A DNA stretch of 22,265 nt from Actinomycetes bacterium (GTDB lineage Bacteria; Actinomycetota; CADDZG01; JAHWKV01), in assembly GCA_029263035.1 (NCBI GenBank), contig JAJCYF010000247.1, positions 1-22,265 on the forward strand. The letters run 5' to 3'. Below, piece after piece: positions 1 to 7,304 of this stretch. Every line of letters begins with the position of its first letter. The stretch's first letter is position 1. Position numbers and translations under genes: made by a program. The notes beneath the pieces are model-generated. The model worked only from the letters and a program-made list of their open reading frames with translations, searched no databases and was not told where the DNA came from.

Positions 1-632
1 GTGATCACCGTGTTGACGATGCTGAGTGCCAGCTCCTGGGCGCTGGTTGCGCTTGCTACGGCCTTCTCCACTGCCGAGATGATCTGCACCAGGAGCTCTT
101 CGGGGTTGGTCAGCCCGGGGAGGTCGGCCAGACCGGCTATCCCCAAGGCATCCACGGCAGTCGTTGCGGCAGCAGCCTGGCCGGCCGACTTATCGGCAAG
201 TGCCTTGGCCTGGTCTGCGCACTTCTGGGCCTCGGTTCCGATGCTGCCGGCGGTGCCCAGCAGAGCCTGCGCCTGTGCCGGGTTCGTGAGGCCGGCCAGC
301 CTGGCAACCAGGTCGGTGATCTGGGAGTTTGCCGTGCTGACACACTCGGTTGCCGCAGCCTGAGCCGCGTCGGCGGAGGCCTGGGCCTGGCCGATCAAAG
401 CGACGGCATCGGCGGCGTCGGTCCCGACCGGGAGGTCGCCAAGCCCGATGGGAAGTGACGAGGTGGAGACATCGGCGCCGGCGGCCGGAGTCGTAACCGA
501 CGCTTCCACCTCCGGGGTGCCTCCGAGTCCGGGTAGTGCTCCGGCGGCGGCCAGACCACCCGTGACCCCGGCGATACCGGTTACCACTGCAAGAATTTTG
601 ACGACGAGCGAGCCAACTACCCCTTCGAGCAT
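1..632 (-). CDS. Ala-rich secreted or membrane-anchored protein of unknown function, 3' end beyond window
   Basis: Not a family I recognise. The minus-strand frame is open from ATG at 632 to the window edge (210 codons seen). The start follows an AGGAGG Shine-Dalgarno about 7 nt upstream. Residues about 6-37 are hydrophobic and Gly/Ala-rich, like an uncleaved signal or a single membrane anchor, and end in GGLAAAGALP. A Thr/Pro/Ala stretch follows (40-65), then an Ala/Gln-rich, probably helical region (72-210) with two cysteines (C97, C138) that could form a disulfide if exported. The N-terminus (MLEGVVGSLVVK) resembles that of the next gene upstream (MFEGLFGSILAK), so I infer they are paralogues. 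Both are preceded by a related 30-bp dyad. The overlapping plus-strand frame at 1-363 looks like a shadow. Confidence 0.72.
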   Translation of the reverse strand, partial: MLEGVVGSLVVKILAVVTGIAGVTGGLAAAGALPGLGGTPEVEASVTTPAAGADVSTSSLPIGLGDLPVGTDAADAVALIGQAQASADAAQAAATECVSTANSQITDLVARLAGLTNPAQAQALLGTAGSIGTEAQKCADQAKALADKSAGQAAAATTAVDALGIAGLADLPGLTNPEELLVQIISAVEKAVASATSAQELALSIVNTVI

Positions 633-725
633 TCGCTACCTCCTGGATTGAGCATTAAGAAACAGGGCGCGGGAGAGCAAGGTGTCGTGACGGACGAGAC
701 GATTCGCAATGGACGAGGAGTGGTC

Positions 726-757
726 CGCTCCTGCGCCGACGCACCGGCGCAGGAGCG
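726..757 (-). terminator. 12-bp perfect hairpin between the two paralogues
   Basis: Arms 726-737 and 746-757 are perfectly complementary over 12 bp around an 8-nt loop. It lies 80 nt past the stop of the upstream minus-strand gene and 94 nt before the start of the next one. There is no T-run on either side, so it could be a Rho-assisted terminator, a processing or stability element, or a leader hairpin of the downstream gene. Confidence 0.4.
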
Positions 758-781
758 ATACCATCCGATTCAGTGAACGAC

Positions 782-811
782 ACTTACTGTGCTAGCGATA
801 CCACCTAAAGT
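782..811. promoter_or_regulatory. 30-bp imperfect dyad, copy B (upstream of gene at 1-632)
   Basis: The element begins ACTTA-xx-GTGCT and ends TACCAC-xxx-AAGT. The outer ACTT/AAGT and inner GTG/CAC blocks form a dyad. By hand count it matches the element at 1610-1639 at 20 of 30 positions with no gap. It lies 150 bp upstream of the start codon at 632. I read it as an operator or a promoter-embedded activator site; the regulator is unknown. Confidence 0.5.
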
Positions 812-836
812 GAGTTTCCTTCAGGAAGCCTCATCT

Positions 837-1484
837 CTAGTCGACGATGAGTGCCAGGTCGGGCACCAGGCCGTACAGCGCAATCCGTGCGGTCCTCAGG
901 AGGTCGTCGACCAGAGGCAGATCCCCGGTGACTGAGCTCAGGTCTCCGACCCCGGGAACTTTCGAAACCGACGATATCGTTCCGGGAACGGCGCCCAGCG
1001 TCCCGTCAATCAGATCGACGCCGGGTGCCGAGGCTGAGGAGGTCGGGAGTTCGACTCCCCCAACAACCGGCAGGCCCGGAACTGCCCGGTTGACTACCGG
1101 GAGTGATGCCATAACCGCGTCCACCGTGCCGGTCAGTGAGTTAAGCAGTGTTCCGACGAGTCCCAGCAGCGGCAGCCCCGAGTCATCGGCGCCGCCGGAA
1201 CTGGTGATGCCGTCCACTGCAGGCAGGCCGGAGGTCAGGCCATCCACCACCGGGAGCTGTGACGTGACCCCCTCAACGCTGGGGAGCTCCACGTACGGGT
1301 TAAGGGCAACAAGGTCTTCCTCTGTCTCCACCACTGCAATCGCGTCGATCGCGACGCTGTCATCGGCGCTTTCACCCAGTACCGGCAGCACTCCAACAAC
1401 AGCGAGTCCCCCGAACAGCCCAAATGCCGCAGCTACCGACCAGACAGCCTTGGCGAGAATAGAACCGAAAAGACCTTCGAACAT
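837..1484 (-). CDS. Secreted or membrane-anchored protein with LPxVDGxTS decapeptide repeats, unknown function
   Basis: Encodes 215 aa. I place the start at ATG 1484, not at 1511, because AAGGAG lies about 7 nt upstream and the N-terminus then aligns with the downstream paralogue. Residues 5-34 form a hydrophobic Gly/Ala-rich segment ending GGLAVVGVLP, then an acidic linker (39-60). Three consecutive 10-residue repeats follow at 66-95 (ELPSVEGVTS, QLPVVDGLTS, GLPAVDGITS), with looser LPxV units to the C-terminus (LPLLG, LPVVN, LPVVG, LPLVD). No enzyme motif and no cysteine after the anchor were seen. A cell-surface or structural role, or a role as membrane partner of the nearby sigma system, is inference. 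The plus-strand frame across this gene (847-1623) looks like a shadow. Confidence 0.72.
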   Translation of the reverse strand: MFEGLFGSILAKAVWSVAAAFGLFGGLAVVGVLPVLGESADDSVAIDAIAVVETEEDLVALNPYVELPSVEGVTSQLPVVDGLTSGLPAVDGITSSGGADDSGLPLLGLVGTLLNSLTGTVDAVMASLPVVNRAVPGLPVVGGVELPTSSASAPGVDLIDGTLGAVPGTISSVSKVPGVGDLSSVTGDLPLVDDLLRTARIALYGLVPDLALIVD

Positions 1485-1609
1485 GCACTTCTCCTTGATC
1501 GTGCTGCTCAAGGACCCGCATCCGAACGCGGTACACCTGGGAACAGGTGCAGAGCACGGAAGTGACCGGAGGGGTACGGGGAAGCCTTGGCAGGTTGGAC
1601 GGGGCAGGT

Positions 1610-1639
1610 ACTTAGAGTGCTGAGATTACCACGCTAAGT
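1610..1639. promoter_or_regulatory. 30-bp imperfect dyad, copy A (upstream of gene at 837-1484)
   Basis: The outer arms ACTTAG (1610-1615) and CTAAGT (1634-1639) are perfectly complementary. The inner arms GTG (1617-1619) and CAC (1630-1632) also pair. It lies 126 bp upstream of the start codon at 1484 and shares 20 of 30 positions with the element at 782-811. This is a candidate operator common to both paralogues. The overall spacing is identical in the two copies. Confidence 0.5.
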
Positions 1640-1667
1640 AGCAACCGGCAAGGAAAAATCCTAAAAT

Positions 1668-1961
1668 CTAGGAGCGGGATACGTGGTTTTCGACCTTGGC
1701 CGATCTGGGCGGCGACCACCAGGCGTGCGATGGTCTGCAGATATGACACTCCTCCGGCGGCCAGAGTTTCGGAGACCGGGCGGGAGCGGCTACTGCCGCC
1801 GGGTGCATCCGTTTAACCGCAGTGGGGATGGGCTCGCAGTAAACGGCAATAACGTCCTGCAGAAACCAGCCGACATCGGCGAGGGGGTCCTCAGGTCCGG
1901 TTGCCCGGCCGGAAAGGAGCCTTTCGCAGGCTTCATCGCTGATTGTTGAGGCGTCCATCAT
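1668..1961 (-). CDS. Putative sigma-partner (anti-sigma-like) short protein, possibly truncated by frameshift
   Basis: Encodes 97 aa and starts 21 nt after the stop of the ECF sigma gene, the usual place of a cognate anti-sigma gene. Residues 1-45 (DEACERLLSGRATGPEDPLA then a WFLQDV helix) look like the N-terminal sigma-binding helices of short actinobacterial anti-sigma proteins; this is by eye, not from a search. From about residue 60 the composition becomes odd (Trp, Pro, Cys, His, Arg) and there is no membrane helix. Another frame of the same strand over roughly 1625-1775 reads LAAGGVSYLQTIARLVVAAQ, more protein-like, so a frameshift is possible. No good ribosome binding site is visible; translational coupling to the sigma gene is likely. 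Function is inferred from position. Confidence 0.45.
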   Translation of the reverse strand: MMDASTISDEACERLLSGRATGPEDPLADVGWFLQDVIAVYCEPIPTAVKRMHPAAVAAPARSPKLWPPEECHICRPSHAWWSPPRSAKVENHVSRS

Positions 1962-1982
1962 TGATGCAAACGCTTTAGCGGG

Positions 1983-2591
1983 TTAGACGGATACGGTTTG
2001 GGCTGACAATTCTCGTTTGAGGCATGCCAGACCCCGTCTTTGGAGTGCCTTTACCGCCGGGGAGTTCTTACCCAGCGTACGGGCGACCTCGTCCACGGTG
2101 AGCCCGCCCATGATCCGGAGCAGAAGTACATCCCGCTGGTCAACGGTGAGCCGGTTGAGAAGTTCCTTCACCCGGTCCGCCGAAAGGTGGTTGAGTACCT
2201 GCTCCTCTACTCCGACCGGGGCAGCCGAATCCTCAGCGGGTTCGGCGACCGGTTCCACCGGCCGCCGGCGGCGGTATCGGGAGTCGTCGATGAGCTTGTT
2301 GTGGGCGATGCAGAAGATCCATGAGCGGAAGGCCGTCCCGTTGCCCTCGAATCGCTTGACCGCCTTGACGGCCTGTAGGAAGACATCCGCTGCAAGGTCT
2401 TCTGGTTCGGCGGCGCCCTGGGCCCTCAGATAGCCGGTGACCGAGGGCGCGAGGTTGCGGTAAAGACCGTTCCAGCCCCACTCCGCGTTCGCCTGTGCGG
2501 CGGCAAGAGCGAGGTCCAGGTTGTCGCCCGGTTCCAAAGAATGCGTCTCCGCGGGGTTCGGGGGTTGGTATTCGTGCCTCCTTATCGGCAC
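1983..2591 (-). CDS. ECF-type RNA polymerase sigma factor
   Basis: Encodes 202 aa. Sigma region 2 spans about residues 40-105 (DLAADVFLQAVKAVKRF, then FRSWIFCIAHNKLIDDSRYR, the -10 recognition part). Region 4 spans about 135-195 (DQRDVLLLRIMGGLTVDEVA, then a helix-turn-helix ending ALQRRGLACLKREL). Between them is an acidic, Pro-rich linker. Such factors direct polymerase to a small regulon and are usually held by an anti-sigma, probably the following gene. The start is uncertain. GTG at 2591 is the only in-frame candidate near the 5' end; it lacks a good Shine-Dalgarno, while a perfect AAGGAGG lies inside the gene with no start codon after it. The gene is divergent from the E2 operon. Confidence 0.9.
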   Translation of the reverse strand: MPIRRHEYQPPNPAETHSLEPGDNLDLALAAAQANAEWGWNGLYRNLAPSVTGYLRAQGAAEPEDLAADVFLQAVKAVKRFEGNGTAFRSWIFCIAHNKLIDDSRYRRRRPVEPVAEPAEDSAAPVGVEEQVLNHLSADRVKELLNRLTVDQRDVLLLRIMGGLTVDEVARTLGKNSPAVKALQRRGLACLKRELSAQTVSV

Positions 2592-2693
2592 ATCCGCGCA
2601 AACTTTCAGTCTTTTTTTGTTTTGCCCCTTAAAACGTCGGGGCCGTCCGGGTTCGATAAGATGCTTGGGACCTCAACTTGAAGGCGGGGATCC

Positions 2694-4157
2694 ATGCAGC
2701 AGTTCAAGATGCCTCAACTCGGCGAGACGGTGCTTGAAGCAACCGTGACGCGCTGGCTGAAGCGCCCCGGTGACGCCGTCGAGGTCGACGAGCCACTGGT
2801 GGAGGTCTCCACCGACAAGGTCGACAGCGAGATCCCATCCCCGGCCGCAGGGTCGGTTGCGCGTATTCTCGTCCAGGAGGGCGAGACCGTTCTGGTCGGC
2901 GCCGTTATGGCGGAGATAGACGCCGGCGGTGAAGCCCCCTCGTCGAACGGTTCGCCGGCCCAGGAACCGGAAGCGCCCGCCGATCCGGTTGATCCCGCGC
3001 ACCCTTCGGTTCCCGCCCCGGACGACGGAGCGCCGGGATCTGCCGCTATGTCCGGGTCGGATGGACGATCTTCCGGGTCCGATGGATCGTCTGCCCCTAC
3101 CCCGACCCCCGCTCCGGCCCCGGCCCCTACCCCTACCCCTACCCCGACCCCCGCTCCGGCCCCCGCCCCCTCACAGTCCGGGCCGGCAAAACAGGAAGGT
3201 TCCGAATCCCAGCCGTTGCGGGGGGTGCTTTCGCCGTTGGTCCGCAAGCTTGCGACCGACAACGAGGTCGATCTGGCTTCCGTCACCGGAACCGGATCCG
3301 GGGGGCGCATAACCAAACAGGATGTCCTTCGGGCGGCGGACGGGCGGCCCACCGCCGGCTCGGATGAGCGCGAACAGCCGGCTGCCGCCGCCTCCGGACG
3401 TACCGAAAGGGAGCACACCGAGGAGGGTCTGGAGGAGGTGGTCCAGGTCGGCCCCATGCGCAAGGCAATCGCCGAGCACATGGTGGCTTCCTCGAATGAG
3501 ACAGCCCGGGCCTGGAACACCATAGAGGTCGATCTGAGCAGGGTAGCTCGCTTGAGAGCTCAAGCCGGTCCTGCCTTTTCCGAGCGCGAGGGCTTTTCGC
3601 TCACCTGGATGCCGTTTATCTCCAAGGCGCTGACCCAGTCTCTTTTGCGGTACCCGTTCCTCAACTCGATCTGGAACGGAGACGGCACCATCACCCGAAA
3701 ACGCTACGTCAACCTGGGCATTGCAGTGGCACTGGAGAACGGCCTGATCGTCCCCGTGGTCAAAAGTGCCGAGACCATGAACATCGTCGGCCTGGCGCGA
3801 GCGGTCCGGGATGTCGCCGACCGGGCCCGCAACAAACGCCTGACTCCCGACGACGTCCAGGGGGGCACCTTCACCATCACCAATCCCGGCGGCTTTGGAT
3901 CGATCATGTCGCTGCCCATCATCAACCGGGGGCAGGCGGCCATCCTGGCCTTCGATGCGGTCGTCAAGCGACCCGTTGTGATTGCGGACGAGGACGGTGA
4001 GGACGCCATCGCCATCAGGCAGGTGACCAACCTCTCAATCTCCTGGGATCACCGCGTGATCGACGGAGCAGAAGCGGCGAAGTTTCTGTCGCACCTGAAG
4101 TCGCTTCTGGAGGAGGCGGACTTCGCCTCGGACCTGAGCGGGCTGCTTCCCGGCTGA
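2694..4157 (+). CDS. 2-oxoacid dehydrogenase complex E2, dihydrolipoamide acyltransferase
   Basis: Encodes 487 aa. E2 takes the acyl group from E1 on a lipoyl arm and transfers it to CoA. The lipoyl domain is at about 1-78, with the lipoylated lysine K42 in EVSTDKVDSE. A long flexible Pro/Ala/Thr linker covers about 82-165. The E3/E1-binding peripheral domain is at about 178-213 (SPLVRKLATDNEVDL...GSGGRITKQDVL). The catalytic domain runs from about 250 to the end, with the active-site motif DHRVIDG (H453). Whether the substrate is pyruvate, 2-oxoglutarate or a branched-chain acid cannot be told; the fused E1 of BCKDH type downstream favours branched-chain acids or pyruvate. First gene of a lipB-E1-lipA operon; its TGA overlaps the lipB ATG. 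The linker DNA holds a 28-bp direct repeat and C4TA tracts. The upstream GGCGGGG is a weak ribosome site. Confidence 0.95.
   Translation: MQQFKMPQLGETVLEATVTRWLKRPGDAVEVDEPLVEVSTDKVDSEIPSPAAGSVARILVQEGETVLVGAVMAEIDAGGEAPSSNGSPAQEPEAPADPVDPAHPSVPAPDDGAPGSAAMSGSDGRSSGSDGSSAPTPTPAPAPAPTPTPTPTPAPAPAPSQSGPAKQEGSESQPLRGVLSPLVRKLATDNEVDLASVTGTGSGGRITKQDVLRAADGRPTAGSDEREQPAAAASGRTEREHTEEGLEEVVQVGPMRKAIAEHMVASSNETARAWNTIEVDLSRVARLRAQAGPAFSEREGFSLTWMPFISKALTQSLLRYPFLNSIWNGDGTITRKRYVNLGIAVALENGLIVPVVKSAETMNIVGLARAVRDVADRARNKRLTPDDVQGGTFTITNPGGFGSIMSLPIINRGQAAILAFDAVVKRPVVIADEDGEDAIAIRQVTNLSISWDHRVIDGAEAAKFLSHLKSLLEEADFASDLSGLLPG
3094..3163. repeat. 28-bp direct repeat (42-bp period) with four C4 tracts in the E2 linker
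   Basis: The 28-bp unit at 3094-3121 is repeated at 3136-3163. Between and overlapping them, 3124-3145 reads CCCC-TA four times with perfect spacing, giving GGGGTA repeats on the opposite (template) strand. The repeat codes the Pro/Ala/Thr linker of the E2 protein. Such a tract can fold as a G-quadruplex or i-motif and is prone to slippage in multiples of the repeat. The folding is inference; the repeats are seen directly. Confidence 0.8.
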
Positions 4158-4876
4158 TGCTTCCGATTCTGCAGATCGATGCAGGATCAATCGTGTACAC
4201 CGCCGCCCACTCCTGGCAGCGAGATCTTCACCGCCGCCGGGTGGCCGGAACCATCCCGGATCTGGTGCTCCTGCTGGAGCATCCTCACGTCTTCAGCCTG
4301 GGGCGCAGGTTCCGGCCGGACCACCTGCTGGCGCCGATCGAGGAGCTGCGGCGCCGGGGTATCGAGGTGTGCGAAGCGGACCGGGGCGGGAGTATTACCT
4401 ACCACGGCCCCGGGCAGCTGGTGGCATACCCGGTGGTCGACCTCCGGACCGAACAAAAGCCCCATCCGGACGTGATCGCCTACCTCAGGCTGCTCGAGGC
4501 CGCCACCCTTGCCACGGTGACCGGCTTCGGGATCCGGGGGGAGCTTCGACCCGGCCTGACCGGGGTGTGGGTGGGAGACGCCAAGCTGGGGGCCATAGGG
4601 GTCAATGTGAGCCGGGGAGTGACCAAACACGGGATGGCGCTCAACGTCTCCCCCGACCTTGCCCTGTTCTCCACGATGGTTCCCTGCGGCATCCCGGGAG
4701 CCGGTGTGACGTCGATGGAGCAACTGATGGGCGATCCGCCGCCGTTGAAGGTGGTGGGGGAGGCTTTCGCCGGCCACCTCGCCCGTTTGCTCGGGCGGCG
4801 ACTCCGGGCGCCATCCGCTGCGGAGCTGAAAGCCGTAGGTGTTCCGCACCCGTCGGAAGATCCGGTACTTGTCTAG
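4157..4876 (+). CDS. lipB: Lipoyl(octanoyl) transferase LipB
   Basis: Encodes 239 aa. LipB moves octanoate from acyl carrier protein onto the lysine of apo-lipoyl domains such as K42 of the E2 encoded just upstream. The family signature RGGSITYHGPGQLVAYP is at residues 76-92. The catalytic lysine is K143 in DAKLGAIGV, and the catalytic cysteine is C177 in MVPCGIPG. HGMALNVSPDL (158-168) is also conserved. The ATG shares its A with the E2 stop (TGATG), indicating translational coupling. The 3' end overlaps or abuts the start of the E1 gene. Length is normal for the family, and no key residue is missing. Confidence 0.96.
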   Translation: MLPILQIDAGSIVYTAAHSWQRDLHRRRVAGTIPDLVLLLEHPHVFSLGRRFRPDHLLAPIEELRRRGIEVCEADRGGSITYHGPGQLVAYPVVDLRTEQKPHPDVIAYLRLLEAATLATVTGFGIRGELRPGLTGVWVGDAKLGAIGVNVSRGVTKHGMALNVSPDLALFSTMVPCGIPGAGVTSMEQLMGDPPPLKVVGEAFAGHLARLLGRRLRAPSAAELKAVGVPHPSEDPVLV

Positions 4877-7304
4877 GGTCTTTGAACTTCACGGCCCGCC
4901 GGTGGAGCTGGCGGCCGACGGGCCCTCGCTGACGCCGGACGAGATCCTGGCCGACTACCGCGTCGCCCATCAGAGCCGGCTCGCCAGCCTTGCCGGGACC
5001 AGGGAGGTCCGGGCCGGCCGGGCCACGTTCGGCATTTTCGGGGACGGCAAGGAGGTGGCGGAGCTGGCAATGGCCCGGGCATTCCGCAAGGGCGACTTCC
5101 GGGCAGGGTACTACCGGGACCAGACCTTCATGTTCGCCACCGGAATGAGCAGCCTGAGACAGTTCTTCGCCCAGCTCTACGGGACCACGGACCTTGCCCT
5201 GGAGCCGGGTGCCGGCGGGCGGCAGATGAACAACCACGGCGGGACGCGCCTGCTCGACTCCAGCGGCCGGTTCACCGACCTCACTGCGGGCCCGCAATCC
5301 AGTACCGACATCTCGCCCACCGGCGGTCAGATGGCCAGACTCCTGGGTCTGGCCTATGCATCCAAGCTCTACCGTCACGAGCCCGCCCTGGCCGGGCGGG
5401 GGGAGGGCTTCTCCCACGGCGGCAACGAGGTGGCGTTCGGGACCATCGGCAACGCCGGCACCAGCGAGGGCGTGTTTTTCGAGACCATGAACGCAGCAGG
5501 GGTACTGCAGGTGCCGCTGGCGGTGTCGGTGTGGGACGACGGGTTCGGGATCTCGGTGCCCAACGAGCTGCAGACCGCACGTTGGTCCATCTCCGAAGCG
5601 CTCAGCGGGTTCAGGTGGGATGAGAAGACGGCAACGGGTATCGACATCCACGTGATCAAGGGATGGGACTACCCATCGCTGTGCGCGGGCTACCTGCGCG
5701 GTATCGAGAAGGTACGTACCAGCCATGTGCCTGCCCTGTTTCACATTACCGAGATGACCCAGCCCCAGGGTCATTCGGCCAGCGGCAGCCATGAGCGGTA
5801 CAAGTCCCGGTCGAGGCTCACCTTCGAGGAGGACTTCGATCCGCTGGTCCGCATGCGCACCTGGATGGAGGCCAGAGGCCTCTTCCCCCCCGGTTTGCTG
5901 GACGACCTGGAGGCGGACAACCGCTCTGTGGTGGAGGGGCACCGCCGCGCCGCCTGGTCGGCCCACATGGCACCCATCAGGCGCGAGCAGAAGGTTGCCC
6001 TCTGCCTGCTGGAGGACCTCGCCGCCGAGCTCCCGGCATCCGCCGGCATCCACGACGTGGCTTCCGCCCTGCGAAGTCCCGACCGGCTGAACCGGCGACT
6101 GATCCACAGCACGCTGTTCCAGGCGCTGGTGGCGTCGCGGGACCATCGCGCCGCGGCCCGCAGCCGCATCACCGACCATCTGGACCGGATGGAGCAGGAG
6201 AACGATCGCCGGTACAACTCCCACCTGTACTCGGAATCGGAGGATTCACCCCTCAGGGTGGCCGAGCGCAAGCCCACGTACTCGGCTACCTCGCAAGAGG
6301 TCGATGGCAGGCAGGTGCTACAGCGCTGTTTCGATCATCAGCTAAAAAGGGACGTCCGGGTGTTCGTTGTCGGAGAGGATGTCGGAAGGCTGGGCGACGT
6401 CAACCTGGTGTACCAGGGATTGAACGACAGGTACGGCGACCTGCGGGTTACCGATACCGGCGTCCGCGAGGCCACCATCCTCGGACAGGGCATCGGAGCC
6501 GCCATCCGGGGGCTGCGGCCGGTCGTGGACATCCAGTACCTGGACTACCTGCCTTTTGCCCTGCAGACCATGATGGACGACCTGGCGACCCTCCACCACC
6601 GCTCGGCGGGCGGTCAGAAGGCGCCTGTGATCATCCGGACCAAGGGCCACCGTTTTGACGGCATGTGGCACACCGGGTCGCCGATGGCCCTCCTGCTGCA
6701 CTCCTGCCGGGGGATCTATCTGGCCGTGCCACGCGACATGACCCGGGCTGCCGGTTTCTATAACACTCTGCTGCAATCCGATAATCCGGGTATCGTGATC
6801 GAGGTCCTCCGGGGCTACCGGAACAAGGAGTTGGTGCCCGACAACATCGGCACATTCACCGTTCCGCTCGGGATTCCGGAGATTCTGCGCCCCGGCTCGG
6901 ACCTGACCCTTGTCACCTACGCGGAGTGTTGCAACGTGGCTTTAGAAGCAGCTCAGGTCCTTGAACGGATCGGCGTGGACGTGGAGATCATCGACGTACA
7001 GTCGCTGAACCCGTTCGACCTGCACCACTCGATCTCGGAGTCTTTAAGCCGGACCAACGCAGTGCTCTTCCTGGACGAGGACGTCCCCGGCGGGGCAAGC
7101 GCCTACATGCTGCAGCAGGTGCTGGAGGTCCAGAAGGGATGGCAGCACCTGGACGCCGCGCCCCGGACCGTCACCGCCCGCGAGAACCGATCGCCCTACG
7201 GGATCGACGGCGGCTACTTCTCAAAGCCCGGCGTTCACGACGTGGTCACGGCCTGCTACGAGCTAGCGGCAGAAACCCGTACCGATCTGCCTCCCCTTCG
7301 ATGA
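4839..7304 (+). CDS. Fused alpha-beta thiamine-diphosphate E1 component of 2-oxoacid dehydrogenase
   Basis: Encodes 821 aa from GTG 4839. An in-frame TTG at 4869, preceded by GGAAG, would avoid most of the overlap with lipB and is an alternative. The alpha half (about 30-400) carries the substrate and cofactor region (GYYRDQTFMFATG), an ThDP motif at about 200-240 (GNAGTSEG ... WDDGFGIS) and a HSASGSHERYK loop. The beta half (about 485-815) includes FVVGEDVGRLGDV, VREATILGQGIGAA, DIQYLDYLPFA, and the C-terminal transketolase domain. It decarboxylates a 2-oxoacid and passes the acyl group to lipoyl-E2. A single-chain alpha-beta E1 of this type is, from memory, more familiar from Bacteroidota than from actinobacteria. 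The first ThDP motif has Asn where classic E1alpha proteins have the metal-binding Asp of GDG. No E3 gene is in the window. Confidence 0.92.
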   Translation: MFRTRRKIRYLSRVFELHGPPVELAADGPSLTPDEILADYRVAHQSRLASLAGTREVRAGRATFGIFGDGKEVAELAMARAFRKGDFRAGYYRDQTFMFATGMSSLRQFFAQLYGTTDLALEPGAGGRQMNNHGGTRLLDSSGRFTDLTAGPQSSTDISPTGGQMARLLGLAYASKLYRHEPALAGRGEGFSHGGNEVAFGTIGNAGTSEGVFFETMNAAGVLQVPLAVSVWDDGFGISVPNELQTARWSISEALSGFRWDEKTATGIDIHVIKGWDYPSLCAGYLRGIEKVRTSHVPALFHITEMTQPQGHSASGSHERYKSRSRLTFEEDFDPLVRMRTWMEARGLFPPGLLDDLEADNRSVVEGHRRAAWSAHMAPIRREQKVALCLLEDLAAELPASAGIHDVASALRSPDRLNRRLIHSTLFQALVASRDHRAAARSRITDHLDRMEQENDRRYNSHLYSESEDSPLRVAERKPTYSATSQEVDGRQVLQRCFDHQLKRDVRVFVVGEDVGRLGDVNLVYQGLNDRYGDLRVTDTGVREATILGQGIGAAIRGLRPVVDIQYLDYLPFALQTMMDDLATLHHRSAGGQKAPVIIRTKGHRFDGMWHTGSPMALLLHSCRGIYLAVPRDMTRAAGFYNTLLQSDNPGIVIEVLRGYRNKELVPDNIGTFTVPLGIPEILRPGSDLTLVTYAECCNVALEAAQVLERIGVDVEIIDVQSLNPFDLHHSISESLSRTNAVLFLDEDVPGGASAYMLQQVLEVQKGWQHLDAAPRTVTARENRSPYGIDGGYFSKPGVHDVVTACYELAAETRTDLPPLR

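Noticed and set aside
847..1623. 258-codon plus-strand frame
   Set aside because: Ser/Thr/Pro-rich mirror of the minus-strand repeat protein, which has a proper ribosome site and paralogue.
4641..6224. 527-codon minus-strand frame
   Set aside because: Antisense to the 3' end of lipB and the E1 gene; Gly/His/Val-rich composition typical of GC-rich shadow frames, no motif or ribosome site.
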